Counted from the stretch's first letter, positions 39,413 through 49,442 are shown. The stretch is DNA of 64,000 bases from an uncultured Rickettsiales bacterium (GCA_934747265.1 CAKVGI010000001.1:43123-107122); one strand, 5' to 3'. The notes: a model not told the origin generated them from the letters alone. A program made the numbers and translations.

Positions 39413-42289
39413 TTATAAAGCTTTTTGAGTTCTTGCTCCCGCTCTTGCGGTATTTCTTTGTTCTTGTCCATTGTTACTTTGTTGCATAATATTTTGATAT
39501 TTTGTTGGTTTTTCCATATCTGATATTTCTTCCACGATAGCCATTTCTCCAAAACATGAGTCAATACTTCGTTTTCTGCTACTTAAATCTTCCTTTTGTT
39601 CTAGTTCTAATAATTGAATATCCTTAATATCAAATTTAGCACACAGTTCTTTTAATTTTTCTGTATCTTGTGTAAATCGTTCAAGAGACTCTTTTAAATA
39701 ATTATACCCAATTATGAAATTTTCATCGTTTAATCCTCCTGATTCGCTAGATATTTTTGATATTTCTTCTTCGCTGGTTTTGTCTTGTTCTTCTTTTGAT
39801 TTTTCTAGCCGACTAGATGTAGTAGATAATTTTCTTTGATCAGCTTTATTTTGTTTAATTTTTTCTGTTAAAAGTTCTTTTATAATAGCTTTTTCTTCAT
39901 CGGAAATATCGGTTAATGTATAAAAATGTTCAGTAGAATAATCACAAATACCTTGTTCAAAAGAAGATAACTTTTCTTGTGAGGTTGCGGATTTAATAAT
40001 TTTTCCACTTTCTTCATCTCGTTTTTTATTAAAGCCTTCCAATAGCTTATTAATACTTAAACCATAAGGTTGTTTTGATTGTTGTTCTGTTTGTTCAACT
40101 TGTTCTTGTTGCTCTTGCTTTTGTTCAGCTATACGTTCTTGTTGTCTTTCCAATAAAAATCCAACAGCCGACATAGCATTAAGCCAGCAGGTACCGTTTT
40201 CTTGATATAATTGATTTAAAGTTTTTGTTGTTTTAAAAATTTGTTTCTTTTTATTTAGTGGAGTATCTTCCTCTGTTTTTTCGTCTTCTATGTATATCGA
40301 TGAATCTATTAAATATATTGATTCAGTTTCTGATTTTATTGCGTCATCCCATTCTTTTGTTTTGTCTATTATCATAACAAAAGCATGATTTAGATATGTA
40401 CAATGAACAATACTAAAATTACTACCTTTTTTATCGGTTCCAAAATCTTTTTGTTCTAATCCAATTTCGTGAAATAATTGTTCTTTTGATTTTATACTAT
40501 TAGCAATATCTAAGTCTATAAATTTTAAATCTTTAAATGCATCTTTTTGTTTTTCTAAATCTTTAACAGTTAATTCTTTATTACCTTCTGATTTTGACAT
40601 TAAATTGTAAGCCGTTTTTAAGAAAGTTTCATATTCTCCACCGCCTCTAACACCTCTTTTCTTAAATCTTTCTTTTAAATATTTATCTTGTAAGTCTAAT
40701 AATTCTTTTAATGAAATATTTTGAAATTCTTGTTTATTTTCTACATGAAAAAGTTCTTTATAGCATTCAAAAAGTTGTGTTTCTGTTTGTTTTTTATCTT
40801 CTTCTGATAATTGTTTATTGCTACTATTTGTTAGTATATTTATAAAATATTGAGAAACAATTAATGAGAATACTGGTTTTAATTTGTCTTTAATTTCTTT
40901 TTCCTTTTCTCCAAAATTACTATTAAATAAGTTAAAAAAACTTTCTGTTATATCTTTTATATTATCTGGTTTTGTTGTTAAACAACCTTGAACAAAACCA
41001 TTAATAATATCAAATACTAAATTTGGATTATCTTTTATTTCATCTGTTTGAATAACCCCAGAAATTACATCACCAATTTTCTTTGAATCTGTTCCTTTTA
41101 AAATACAAGATTGTGTAAAATCAAAAACAGAATTTGGATTATTTTTTACGATTTTAGAAAATGCACTGCAAACTTCTGTTAAGTCTTCTTTGTTTGAGAA
41201 ATAATCCGATGTAGAATTAAGGGCTTTATGTAATACTAAAATATTTTTAATTAATTCATTATTATTAGCAAGATCAAGTCCACCATTTTCTTTATTAATT
41301 TTAGAAATTGCATCACAAATTTTCTTTAAATCTGTTCTTTCTGAAAAACAAGCTTCTGCAAAACCATTAATGATATTATGTGCTAAATCTGGATTATTTT
41401 TTATAACCCCAGAAATTGCATCACCAATTTTCTTTAAATCTGTTTTTTCTGAAATACAAGCTTTTGCAAAACTATTAATGATGTTATATGCTAAATCTGG
41501 ATTATTTTTTATAATCACAGAAATTACATTACCAATTTTCTTTAAATCTATTTCTTGTGAAATACAATCTTGCGTAAAATCATAAATAATATTAAATGCA
41601 GAATCTGGATTATTTTTTATAGCCACAGAAATTGCATCACCAATTTCCGTTAAATCCTTTTCTTGTAAAATACAATTTAGCGTAAGAGTGCTAACGACAT
41701 TAAACATAAAATCCTGATTATAATCTGCTATATCGGTTTCAGTAATTTTAGAAAATGCATTACAAACTTTTGTTAAGCCTTTTTCGTCTTTTGAGAAATA
41801 ATCTGATTTAGGAATAAGGGCTTTATGTAATACTAAAATACTTTCAATTAATTTATTATTATGAACAAGATCAGGTCCACAATTTTCTCTATTAATTTTA
41901 TTAATTTTAGAAATTACATCACCAATTTCCGTAAAATCCCCTCCTTCTGTAATACAAGCTTCTGCAAAACTATTAATGATATTACATGCCAAATTTGGAT
42001 TATCTTTTATTCCATCGGTTTGAATAATTCTAGTAATTACATTACCAATATCTTTTATATCTTCACCTTTAAAAATACAACCTTGCGTAAAACTACTAAT
42101 GATGTTGCATGCTAAATCTGGATTTTTCTTTATAACCCCAGAAATTGCATCACCAATTTTTGCTAAATCTTCTTCACTTTGTTCATCATGTTCGTTATCA
42201 TTTAATGATACATCTTTTTGATTTTCTTTATTTTTTGTAGTATGTTTAATATCACCCTCTGTTTCCATAAAAATTATGAATATAATCAT
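39413..42289 (-). CDS. Large helical-repeat protein with CE-clan-like catalytic tetrad, candidate effector
   Basis: The 958-residue protein (probable start Met8) has three parts. Residues about 40-440 are roughly ten degenerate helical repeats of about 35-40 residues with the pattern DLxxIGDAISxxIKNNPDLxxNIIxxFxxxC, each ending in a Cys/x/x-E element. Residues 450-715 form a domain with an ordered H-D-Q-C set: His635 (YLNHAFVMII), Asp662 (IYLIDSS), Gln693/Gln696 and Cys701 (NGTCWLNAMSAVGFLL). The last 250 residues are charged, rich in Glu/Lys/Gln and coiled coil. The catalytic pattern fits CE-clan (Ulp1/YopJ-type) cysteine proteases. Large repeat proteins of this kind are typical effectors of host-associated bacteria. 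The function is inference. Confidence 0.55.
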   Translation of the reverse strand: MIIFIIFMETEGDIKHTTKNKENQKDVSLNDNEHDEQSEEDLAKIGDAISGVIKKNPDLACNIISSFTQGCIFKGEDIKDIGNVITRIIQTDGIKDNPNLACNIINSFAEACITEGGDFTEIGDVISKINKINRENCGPDLVHNNKLIESILVLHKALIPKSDYFSKDEKGLTKVCNAFSKITETDIADYNQDFMFNVVSTLTLNCILQEKDLTEIGDAISVAIKNNPDSAFNIIYDFTQDCISQEIDLKKIGNVISVIIKNNPDLAYNIINSFAKACISEKTDLKKIGDAISGVIKNNPDLAHNIINGFAEACFSERTDLKKICDAISKINKENGGLDLANNNELIKNILVLHKALNSTSDYFSNKEDLTEVCSAFSKIVKNNPNSVFDFTQSCILKGTDSKKIGDVISGVIQTDEIKDNPNLVFDIINGFVQGCLTTKPDNIKDITESFFNLFNSNFGEKEKEIKDKLKPVFSLIVSQYFINILTNSSNKQLSEEDKKQTETQLFECYKELFHVENKQEFQNISLKELLDLQDKYLKERFKKRGVRGGGEYETFLKTAYNLMSKSEGNKELTVKDLEKQKDAFKDLKFIDLDIANSIKSKEQLFHEIGLEQKDFGTDKKGSNFSIVHCTYLNHAFVMIIDKTKEWDDAIKSETESIYLIDSSIYIEDEKTEEDTPLNKKKQIFKTTKTLNQLYQENGTCWLNAMSAVGFLLERQQERIAEQKQEQQEQVEQTEQQSKQPYGLSINKLLEGFNKKRDEESGKIIKSATSQEKLSSFEQGICDYSTEHFYTLTDISDEEKAIIKELLTEKIKQNKADQRKLSTTSSRLEKSKEEQDKTSEEEISKISSESGGLNDENFIIGYNYLKESLERFTQDTEKLKELCAKFDIKDIQLLELEQKEDLSSRKRSIDSCFGEMAIVEEISDMEKPTKYQNIMQQSNNGQEQRNTARAGARTQKAL

Positions 42290-42384
42290 TAATGAATATA
42301 TTTATAACATATATAAATATATTTTTCAATAAAATTTATAAAATATCTATGGTATGTTTTAATAGTATTTTTATAATTAAAAAT

Positions 42385-42500
42385 AGGGGTACCTCAAAAA
42401 TGGAAAATATAAATACTTCAAACAAAACAAAAATTAAAAAATTATACAAACTATGACTTGTATATATAAATAAAAATAATAAGAAGGTGCCCCCTTTTTT
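42385..42500 (+). ncRNA. Candidate structured small RNA or leader with a terminator-like end
   Basis: AGGGGTACCT at 42385-42394 pairs with AGGTGCCCC at 42485-42493 (one G-U). An inner hairpin pairs TATACAA at 42443-42449 with TTGTATA at 42458-42464. Six T follow the outer stem at 42495-42500. The element lies in the 327-base gap between the repeat protein and the LysR gene; the rest of the gap is featureless AT. It could be an independent small RNA or an untranslated leader of the LysR gene. It matches no family I know. Confidence 0.35.
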
Positions 42501-42616
42501 CATGAATAAAAAATATGACCTATCTCTTATTCATATTTTTTATATTAAATCCTTGATTTTAAAATCATAGAAAGTTATATCTTATATAAAATGATTTATC
42601 TAAGATATTTCTTTAT

Positions 42617-43570
42617 ATGAAAAATGAACTTATAAATAGATTTTATTATAAAAAAGATAGATTAAACCAGATTAGAGGCTTCTGCGCTGTTGTTCAAAAC
42701 GGATGTTCCGCCACAAAAGCTTCAAAAGTTTTAAATTTGGAACCAGCTACAATAGGACAGCAAATAAAATCTTTGGAAACAGAATTTGGTACAGAATTTT
42801 TTGATAGAAAATATACAAATAAATTGGTAATTACCGATGCTGGAATAAAATTTTACAAAATGTCTATACCTATTATTGACGGTATTGATAATATGTTTTT
42901 AAATTTTAAAAAAGAATTAGACTATGAAAGACAAAATGTTTTAAATATTGCGTCTCTTGATATGATTATAGTTAGATTAATTCCTTTTTTTATAAAAATG
43001 AAACAAGAAAATACTGATTTGGAAATTAATACATTTAATATTTCAAAAGAACGAGCGTTTGAAATGTTGGATAATAGAGAATTAGATATTGCTATTTATC
43101 CATGTAATATTAATGAAGAACTCTTAGATGGTTTATACAGACAAAAAATTACGGATTATAAAGAATATTGGATTTTATATAAGGGTCATCCTTATGAAAA
43201 ATTGAAAGATATTGAGATTACAAAAGAAATGATGGCAAAATATCCATTTGTTGTATTGGAAGATTTAATTTATATTGAGTCATTTCAAAATTTTGTTGAT
43301 GAATATAATATAAAATCACCGATTCATTTTAGATATGGTACAACAGATATGGTAAAAAAGATGGTAAAAAGTAAGTTGTATGTATCTTTATTAAATGGTT
43401 TATATTTAACTGAGCAGGACAAAAAGGAATTAATATATAAAAGTACTCGTGTAAATTTCCCACCAATGAATTATTATTATTTTACTAGAAATAATAATAA
43501 AATCAAAAAATCAACTGAATTATTTTTGAATTTTTTAAATAGTAGTAATATAAATAATATCTTAAACTAA
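42617..43570 (+). CDS. LysR-family transcriptional regulator
   Basis: The 317-residue protein has the LysR winged helix at about 18-75 (RGFCAVVQNGCSATKASKVLNLEPATIGQQIKSLETEFGTEFFDR). The usual type 2 periplasmic-binding-like effector domain follows. The effector is unknown. It is transcribed away from the repeat protein gene and toward an unknown convergent gene. LysR regulators often control a divergently transcribed neighbour, here the candidate effector gene at 39.4-42.3 kb, though no operator was identified. Confidence 0.9.
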   Translation: MKNELINRFYYKKDRLNQIRGFCAVVQNGCSATKASKVLNLEPATIGQQIKSLETEFGTEFFDRKYTNKLVITDAGIKFYKMSIPIIDGIDNMFLNFKKELDYERQNVLNIASLDMIIVRLIPFFIKMKQENTDLEINTFNISKERAFEMLDNRELDIAIYPCNINEELLDGLYRQKITDYKEYWILYKGHPYEKLKDIEITKEMMAKYPFVVLEDLIYIESFQNFVDEYNIKSPIHFRYGTTDMVKKMVKSKLYVSLLNGLYLTEQDKKELIYKSTRVNFPPMNYYYFTRNNNKIKKSTELFLNFLNSSNINNILN

Positions 43571-43575
43571 ATATT

Positions 43576-44520
43576 TTATCTTATTGAAACCCAATATAAA
43601 TTATCTAAATTTGATAATTCTGGATTATAATATTTTTGTATTTGAATATTGGTCTTGGCTTTTTTACCCTTAAATGTTGTAAAAACTTTTGATTCTAATC
43701 CAAAATCATACATCAATATATTTTTTGGTTCTTTATTAAGAATAATATCCTTAACGGTTTCATCTACCAAATAATCCTTACTATGTTTTACAAAAATATT
43801 TGGAAATTTTGGAAATTTATTTCTATTTGTTAATCTTTCTAAGAAATAGTTAGCTTCATAGTCAAAGGATTTTTCAATTATTGAATTGTCTAGAAATCTA
43901 ATTTTATCTAATATTTCAGCAATATGATTATAGTCTTTATGTTTTAGCCAATGTTCATAACAAATATATTCTATTTTTGGTATATTGTTATTGCCATCAA
44001 AGATTTTTGTAATATCATTATTTAATTTTAAATCTTTACTTATTTGTTTATCTTGTGGTAAGATTGCGTTTATTACATCAATACAATTATTTCTAAACCA
44101 ATCAAAACCTTCATTCTTACTAGTTTTATAAGCTTCTATTTTAATCTGTTCCTCTACGTCTGATGGAATTTTATCTTCTTGATTATCGGTTAATCCATTG
44201 TCAAGCATATATTTTTCATTATACCTATATATCCATCTATGTCTATTGAGTACATCGCCAACATCAAAACTTATTTTATTTACCTTAAACTTTACTATTT
44301 TATTATTGATATTCAAAACTAAATTATTTGACAATTTTATCAAATCATTAATAATTTTTGCCAAATTATCACCTTCATAATATTCTTTCTCTAAACTTAC
44401 AAGAAGAAAAAGATTAACATCATTAATACCCATCTGATGCAATTCTAAAAGATATTTTTTTAAACCTAAATATTTAAAAGCTAAATTATCATTTATATAC
44501 GCAAAATCTTCATTTAACAC
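43576..44520 (-). CDS. Unknown protein of 314 residues
   Basis: I do not recognise this protein. It has no signal peptide or membrane helix. It is hydrophilic, mixed alpha/beta by eye, with several His/Asp/Asn-rich stretches (HRWIYRYNEKYMLDNG, FDWFRNNCIDVIN, YICYEHWLKHKDYNH). Its stop is five bases from the convergent LysR stop. The gene is a single-copy oddity in an accessory region between a candidate effector and a repeat cluster, so it may be a host-interaction or phage-related protein. No such claim can be supported. Confidence 0.6.
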   Translation of the reverse strand: MLNEDFAYINDNLAFKYLGLKKYLLELHQMGINDVNLFLLVSLEKEYYEGDNLAKIINDLIKLSNNLVLNINNKIVKFKVNKISFDVGDVLNRHRWIYRYNEKYMLDNGLTDNQEDKIPSDVEEQIKIEAYKTSKNEGFDWFRNNCIDVINAILPQDKQISKDLKLNNDITKIFDGNNNIPKIEYICYEHWLKHKDYNHIAEILDKIRFLDNSIIEKSFDYEANYFLERLTNRNKFPKFPNIFVKHSKDYLVDETVKDIILNKEPKNILMYDFGLESKVFTTFKGKKAKTNIQIQKYYNPELSNLDNLYWVSIR

Positions 44521-44679
44521 AGTTATATAAAAACATAATTGGCATAATTACTATAATTTAAAAAAATATTTATGTTTTTTCAAGCAAATAATTTTAAAAA
44601 AATAAAAAATTTTAGTAGACTTTTAATTTTTAAACTCATAATATTCAACTTTTTTGTATATGATGATTATTGTTAAATA

Positions 44680-45590
44680 TGTATAGTAATATTATTATAT
44701 AATATATTGTTCTTAATTTTAAATTCAAAATTCCAAATTTTATGTTTTATTTTTAATTATTTGTTTGTTTTATTATAAATTAAATGAATGTTCTCAACCC
44801 CCCTGCTGACTTCGTCAGCTCCCCCCTTACGAAGGGGGCGGATGGGAGGTGTTCTACGACTGACTCCCCACCTTACAAAGTGGGGCAATGGGGATGTGTT
44901 CTACGACTGACTCCCCACTTGCAAAGGGGGGTGAGGAAGAAAGTATTTAATATCGGTTCACTTGGAAAGGAGACAGAGAGGTGGTATATTAACTTCGTCG
45001 GTTTCCACTACTAAGGAGAAATGCCACTTTACCCCCCCGATAAGGGGCACGCACCCAATCCCCCCCTGATAAGGGAGTATCTGTCCAATCCCCCCTGATA
45101 AGGGGGCAAGGGGGGGTTAAAATACTTTGATTGTTTTAAGCTCTGTTTTTTATATTAATATATTATTTTATAATTATTATAAAATTATTAATTATATATT
45201 TTATATATAATAGTCTATATATAATGTTATTGTTTAATATAATATATTTAAAGTACGATTATATATGGTATTAAATATGTAGGTTTTATTAATAGAAATA
45301 TATTACCATTCTTAATTCAAAATCCCAAGCTTTATGTTTTATTTTTAATTATTTTATTATAAAACAAATAGATGTTCTCAACCCCCCTGCTGACTTCGTC
45401 AGCTCCCCCCTTACGAAGGGGGGCGAGGAAGGGATCATTGACTTTGCTAGTTCTCACCTTATAAGGAGGGTAGGGAAGGAAATATTTTACATCAACCAAC
45501 CTTAATAAGGAACGCACATCCAATCCCCACCTGATAAGGGAGTATCTGTCGAATCCCCCCCCTGATAAGGGGGGTAAGGGGGGGGGGTTA
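44680..45590 (-). repeat. Two reverse copies of the composite GC-armed repeat with extra arm units
   Basis: The 1.08-kb gap between the unknown gene and manC holds no gene. Two GC-rich left arms with the exact GCTGACTTCGTCAGC palindrome occur at about 44795-44825 and 45380-45410. Each is preceded by the AT-rich core ending TTTTATTATAAA. Right arms with CTGATAAGGGGG lie at about 45030-45120 and 45500-45590, the last ending ten bases from the manC stop codon. Several tandem CCACTT/GGGG units lie between. Bases 44521-44680 are plain AT. Confidence 0.8.
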
Positions 45591-45599
45591 ATATTTTTA

Positions 45600-46682
45600 T
45601 TACAACAATTCTTTTAAGTTTTCTTCTTTAATTTTTTCTATAATTTTTTTAACATTCTGAGATTTTTCTTTTTTCATAATGAGTATTATATCATCATCTT
45701 CAACAACAACTAAATCATCAACATCGGCACAGCATACGACTTTATGGTTAGATTTTATATAACAATTTTTTGAATTATATACAACAGCCTTGCCTTTTAC
45801 TATATTATCATCAGAATTTTTATTTTGATCTATATCATATAAAGCTTTGTAGCTTCCTAAATCACTCCAAGTCAAATTCATAGCAACAGTAGCTAAATTT
45901 GTTGAATTTAAATGTTCTATTATAGCGTAATCTATTGATATATCCTCGGATTTATTAAATAGTTCTTTGTCTAGATAAATCTTGTTGTTTTTTTCTGGTG
46001 ATTTTTCTATTGTAAGATCTATATTTTTCAATAAATCTTCTTTATATTTTAAGAATAAGTTGTGTAATACAGAAATTTTTGCCATAAAAATTCCAGCATT
46101 CCATAAATAATTACCTTTCTTTAAAAATTCTTGTGCTAACTCAAAATCTGGTTTCTCTTTAAAAGCTTCAACAAAATAAGTATTATTTTCTATTTTTTCG
46201 CTTAATTCAATATATCCATAACCAGTTTCTGGATATAAAGGTTGTATACCAAAACAAACAACTTTATCTTTTTCTGCTTCTTTTACGCCTTCCAATAGAT
46301 AATTTTCAAAGATTTTACAATTATCTATATATGCATCTGATGGTAAAAAGATAACTATATCATCCTTATTTGGGGAATTATGATATAAATACTCTACCGC
46401 AGAACAAATTGCCGGTGCTGTATTTCTAGCGTTTGGTTCAAGAATAACCTTGGAATTTTTTAAATTATTTAACTTTAATTCTTCATCAATTAATTTCTCA
46501 TGTTTAATATTTCCCAATATAATCACATCATTAAAAACATTTTTATCAGAAAATCTTTTTACTGTTTGTGTAAACATTGAATCATTATTAATAAAGCTTA
46601 TGAATTGTTTTGGTTTACTTGTACGGGACATAGGCCACAACCTTGTTCCATTTCCTCCTGATAATATAATTGGGGTTATCAT
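45600..46682 (-). CDS. manC: Mannose-1-phosphate guanylyltransferase
   Basis: The 360-residue protein is a GDP-mannose pyrophosphorylase. The nucleotide-binding GGNGTRLWPMSRTSKPKQFI is at the start, EPNARNTAPAI further on, and LPSDAYI, FKEKP and WNAGIF follow. The ATG at 46682 gives this start; a frame opening 19 codons earlier adds a hydrophobic stretch without counterpart. It makes GDP-mannose from mannose-1-phosphate and GTP. Unlike the common bifunctional ManC (about 470 residues), it lacks the C-terminal phosphomannose isomerase cupin. It may use mannose-1-phosphate released by the GH130 enzymes at 57-61 kb. Confidence 0.93.
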   Translation of the reverse strand: MITPIILSGGNGTRLWPMSRTSKPKQFISFINNDSMFTQTVKRFSDKNVFNDVIILGNIKHEKLIDEELKLNNLKNSKVILEPNARNTAPAICSAVEYLYHNSPNKDDIVIFLPSDAYIDNCKIFENYLLEGVKEAEKDKVVCFGIQPLYPETGYGYIELSEKIENNTYFVEAFKEKPDFELAQEFLKKGNYLWNAGIFMAKISVLHNLFLKYKEDLLKNIDLTIEKSPEKNNKIYLDKELFNKSEDISIDYAIIEHLNSTNLATVAMNLTWSDLGSYKALYDIDQNKNSDDNIVKGKAVVYNSKNCYIKSNHKVVCCADVDDLVVVEDDDIILIMKKEKSQNVKKIIEKIKEENLKELL

Positions 46683-46782
46683 TACGCGATTATTTATTAA
46701 AACTATAAGTAATGTAAATGATACTATATAAAAAATCAAGAGTTAATATTTTGATATTATTCAATTTAAAGTATAAATCAAA

Positions 46783-47322
46783 TCAATTTAGATTTAATAA
46801 CTTATTTTTTAATAATTCCAATTTACTCAAAACAATGTCTTCCATATTTAAACTTTTACAATATGTAATATTAGAATATTTATTGGCTGGAAATGTGACA
46901 ATACTAATCTCAAATAGCTCTATATCCTTTAATTTTCTTGTATTCTGATCATATTCAAAATCATTTACTTTATATCCAATACTCAAACCATTAACGGCTT
47001 TTGATTTTATTAAATCATAAGCTTCTTTACCTTGTTTTAAATCCAATAATATTTGACCTTCAACATATAGTCCAATATTATCCTCTTTTATTATATTAAA
47101 ATATCCAATAGGTTTATCGGCTTGGTGTTGCCATAATAATTTTATATCACTTTTTGTTTGCAATGTTTTACTAAAAGCTTTTGGTAATACTACATCATTA
47201 TATGAATCTTCTACATTAAATATACTAGCATATCCACAAAATTTACCTAAACCGCTAATATTTTTTATTTCTAATAATGATGATTTTTTTTCATAACAAT
47301 TTTTCGCTATCTTTCTTTCCAT
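46783..47322 (-). CDS. HK97-family prohead protease (orphan)
   Basis: The 179-residue protein matches the HK97 prohead protease/U35 family: GKFCGYASIFNVEDSYNDVVLPKAFSKTL, LLWQHQADKPIGY with the catalytic His, NGLSIGYK with the catalytic Ser, and LFEISIVTFPAN with the third active-site region. In phages it matures the capsid. In alphaproteobacteria a homologue belongs to the gene transfer agent cluster. No capsid, portal or terminase gene is near, so it is a lone remnant or domesticated gene. The active-site residues look intact. It lies between manC and an RDD protein. Confidence 0.88.
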   Translation of the reverse strand: MERKIAKNCYEKKSSLLEIKNISGLGKFCGYASIFNVEDSYNDVVLPKAFSKTLQTKSDIKLLWQHQADKPIGYFNIIKEDNIGLYVEGQILLDLKQGKEAYDLIKSKAVNGLSIGYKVNDFEYDQNTRKLKDIELFEISIVTFPANKYSNITYCKSLNMEDIVLSKLELLKNKLLNLN

Positions 47323-47368
47323 ATAAATATATAAAATATCTTTTTTCTATTTTATATATTTCAATTAA

Positions 47369-47956
47369 TTATTTTTTCTCGGAAGTAGATTTTTGATTTA
47401 CTAAATTAACAACTCTTGTATTTGATAATAAGTCTTGCAAAAAGGCTCTGTCATTTCTGTAAAAATAAAAAATATAACCGAATCCATACAATGTATTATT
47501 TATTATTGTAGAAACATATCTTAATAAGGCAGTAATTTTTCCGACTTTACCATCTTTTATATCAATAACCATTATTTTAAAAATTATATTGCCAATAGTA
47601 GCTTGCTTTTTTGAGGAAACTGTTATTGTATAATACAAAGCAGATATAGCAATAGCTAAACGATACATTTTTACAAACGATTCTTCGTCAATATCCTCCT
47701 TTAAAAATATTTTTGTATCATCTTTATTTTGAGTATCATTTTTACTTTCATTTTCGGTAATAGCTGTTTGTTTACTGATATTGATATCATAACCAAAATA
47801 TTTTAAAGAAAAGATCGTTAAATTGAAAACAATTAAAATTACTATTGAATCAATAACAAAACTACCAAAACGCTTAGAAAAACTGGCATAAGTATTCTTT
47901 TTATTATCAAAAAATTTGTAATATATAGTTAAAAACGCATTTTTTATAGACTGCAT
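47369..47956 (-). CDS. RDD-family membrane protein
   Basis: The 195-residue protein has the RDD domain: ASFSKRFGSFVIDSIVILIVFNL, with the first Arg/Asp pair. ATIGNIIFKIMVIDIKDGKVGKITALLRYV follows and FLQDLLSNTRVVN ends it. Three transmembrane helices are predicted; a long hydrophilic insert lies after the first helix. The function is poorly known; some members are ion antiporters. It is 15 bases after the rluB gene on the same strand. Confidence 0.85.
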   Translation of the reverse strand: MQSIKNAFLTIYYKFFDNKKNTYASFSKRFGSFVIDSIVILIVFNLTIFSLKYFGYDINISKQTAITENESKNDTQNKDDTKIFLKEDIDEESFVKMYRLAIAISALYYTITVSSKKQATIGNIIFKIMVIDIKDGKVGKITALLRYVSTIINNTLYGFGYIFYFYRNDRAFLQDLLSNTRVVNLVNQKSTSEKK

Positions 47957-47971
47957 ATAAAATACCGCTAA

Positions 47972-48733
47972 TTATTGTAATTTGACATTATTTCCAATTA
48001 ATTCTTGTAAGTTTTTCATTGGAACTTCTTTTATCATACCTGTCTCTAATTTTCCTAAATGAAATGGTCCAAAACCAGTTCTAATTAGTCTCGTAACAGT
48101 TAATCCTAAATCACCCATTATATTTTTAACCTCTCTATTTTTGCCTTCGTTTATAGAAACTTGTAGCCAAGAATTAGAACTTTCACCTTCTTTTTCGACT
48201 TTAATCTTAACTGGCTTATATTTTATTCCATTTATAATAGGACCATGTTTTCCAAAATCTTCAAACCTATCTTTATTTAATTTTCCATGAACTCTAACTC
48301 TGTAATGTCTAGTCCAACCAGTTTGTGGGCTACTAATATAATTTGATAATTCGCCATTATTGGTAAATAATAGTAAGCCTTCCGTGTTTATATCAAGTCT
48401 ACCAACGGCTATTACTCTTGGCATTTGTTTAGGTAATAAATCAAAAACAGTTGGAACACCTTTTTTATCACTAGTCAAACTAACAACCGTACCCTTAGGT
48501 TTATTATATAACCATAGTCTTGTTTTTTCCTTTGTATTCAATAATTTATCATTAATTTTAATAGATTGATCTGTAATATTTAAAGCTGGACTATTAATTA
48601 CTACGCCATTAACCTTTACGCAACCATCAGCAATTAATTTTTCTGCTTCTCTTCTAGAACAATGTCCGCATCTAGCAATAACTTTTGCTATTCTTTCACC
48701 TTCAAATTGACTAGTCTTATATGTCATATACAT
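47972..48733 (-). CDS. rluB: RluB/RsuA-type pseudouridine synthase
   Basis: The 253-residue protein has an N-terminal S4 domain (about 12-58, with [23 protein letters not shown]). The RsuA-family catalytic domain follows with [11 protein letters not shown] around Asp114. [31 protein letters not shown] is near the C-terminus. It is closest to RluB (23S U2605). The first two codons may not be used, since an ATG at the third is also present. Confidence 0.9.
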   Translation of the reverse strand: MYMTYKTSQFEGERIAKVIARCGHCSRREAEKLIADGCVKVNGVVINSPALNITDQSIKINDKLLNTKEKTRLWLYNKPKGTVVSLTSDKKGVPTVFDLLPKQMPRVIAVGRLDINTEGLLLFTNNGELSNYISSPQTGWTRHYRVRVHGKLNKDRFEDFGKHGPIINGIKYKPVKIKVEKEGESSNSWLQVSINEGKNREVKNIMGDLGLTVTRLIRTGFGPFHLGKLETGMIKEVPMKNLQELIGNNVKLQ

Positions 48734-48895
48734 TATTTTTATATTAATACTAAAATAGTATTAATATTTTTTTTAAAATCAACCTTTATAAAAACAATAA
48801 TATAATAACAATATATAGTAAAAAATTAAAAAATATCTTTACATATTAAAATAACTAATTATTATAATAATGCAACTTAAAATTAAAAGGAAAAT

Positions 48896-49420
48896 ATGTT
48901 AATTAAACCAAATATTTATAATTTAATCATAGGAGCTTTATTAAGTATAGCTGGAATTTACGTGTGGTTAAATCCATTAGATACTCTTATTTTAATAGCA
49001 TTATATTTAGGAATAATTTTTATTTTAATTGGAGCATCATTTGTAATTGAATATTTTGTAAGAAAAAAGACAAAATATTTAGGCTATGGTTTATTAAATT
49101 TAGCAATAGGTATTATTTTTGTAAGCAAAAGTTCTTTTGTTGCGACATCAATATCTCTCATTTTAGCTTTATGGATATTGTTTAGCAGTACAGAACAAGT
49201 ATCAACATCAATAGATTTAAAAAAACTAAATATTGATTTTTGGAAATATCCATTAATTTCTGGTATTATAGGAATTATATTTTCATTGATTATTTTAGTA
49301 CACCCATCTGTTGGCGCATTAACAATAGCTATAATCATTGGAACATATATGATTATGTACGGAATATTAGAGATATTGGAGTATTTTTTAATTCCGGATA
49401 TTAATATTACTGATTTGTAA
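48896..49420 (+). CDS. HdeD/DUF308-family membrane protein
   Basis: The 174-residue protein has six hydrophobic helices and the HdeD pattern of two repeated halves. Each half contains LxxGxxxSIAGIYVWLNPLDTLILIALYLGIIFILIG-like segments. HdeD family members are associated with acid resistance in enterobacteria, but the role elsewhere is unclear. A GGAAAAT leader precedes the ATG. A long hairpin at 49443-49484 follows the gene. Confidence 0.85.
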   Translation: MLIKPNIYNLIIGALLSIAGIYVWLNPLDTLILIALYLGIIFILIGASFVIEYFVRKKTKYLGYGLLNLAIGIIFVSKSSFVATSISLILALWILFSSTEQVSTSIDLKKLNIDFWKYPLISGIIGIIFSLIILVHPSVGALTIAIIIGTYMIMYGILEILEYFLIPDINITDL

Positions 49421-49442
49421 TTTTATTTCTGTTAATATGTTA

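Noticed and set aside
39370..39564. A 64-codon minus-strand frame at the end of the 958-residue gene
   Set aside because: It overlaps the longer gene in another frame and has no independent support.
46783..47322. Integrated prophage
   Set aside because: Only the prohead protease is phage-like; flanking genes are ordinary chromosomal genes.
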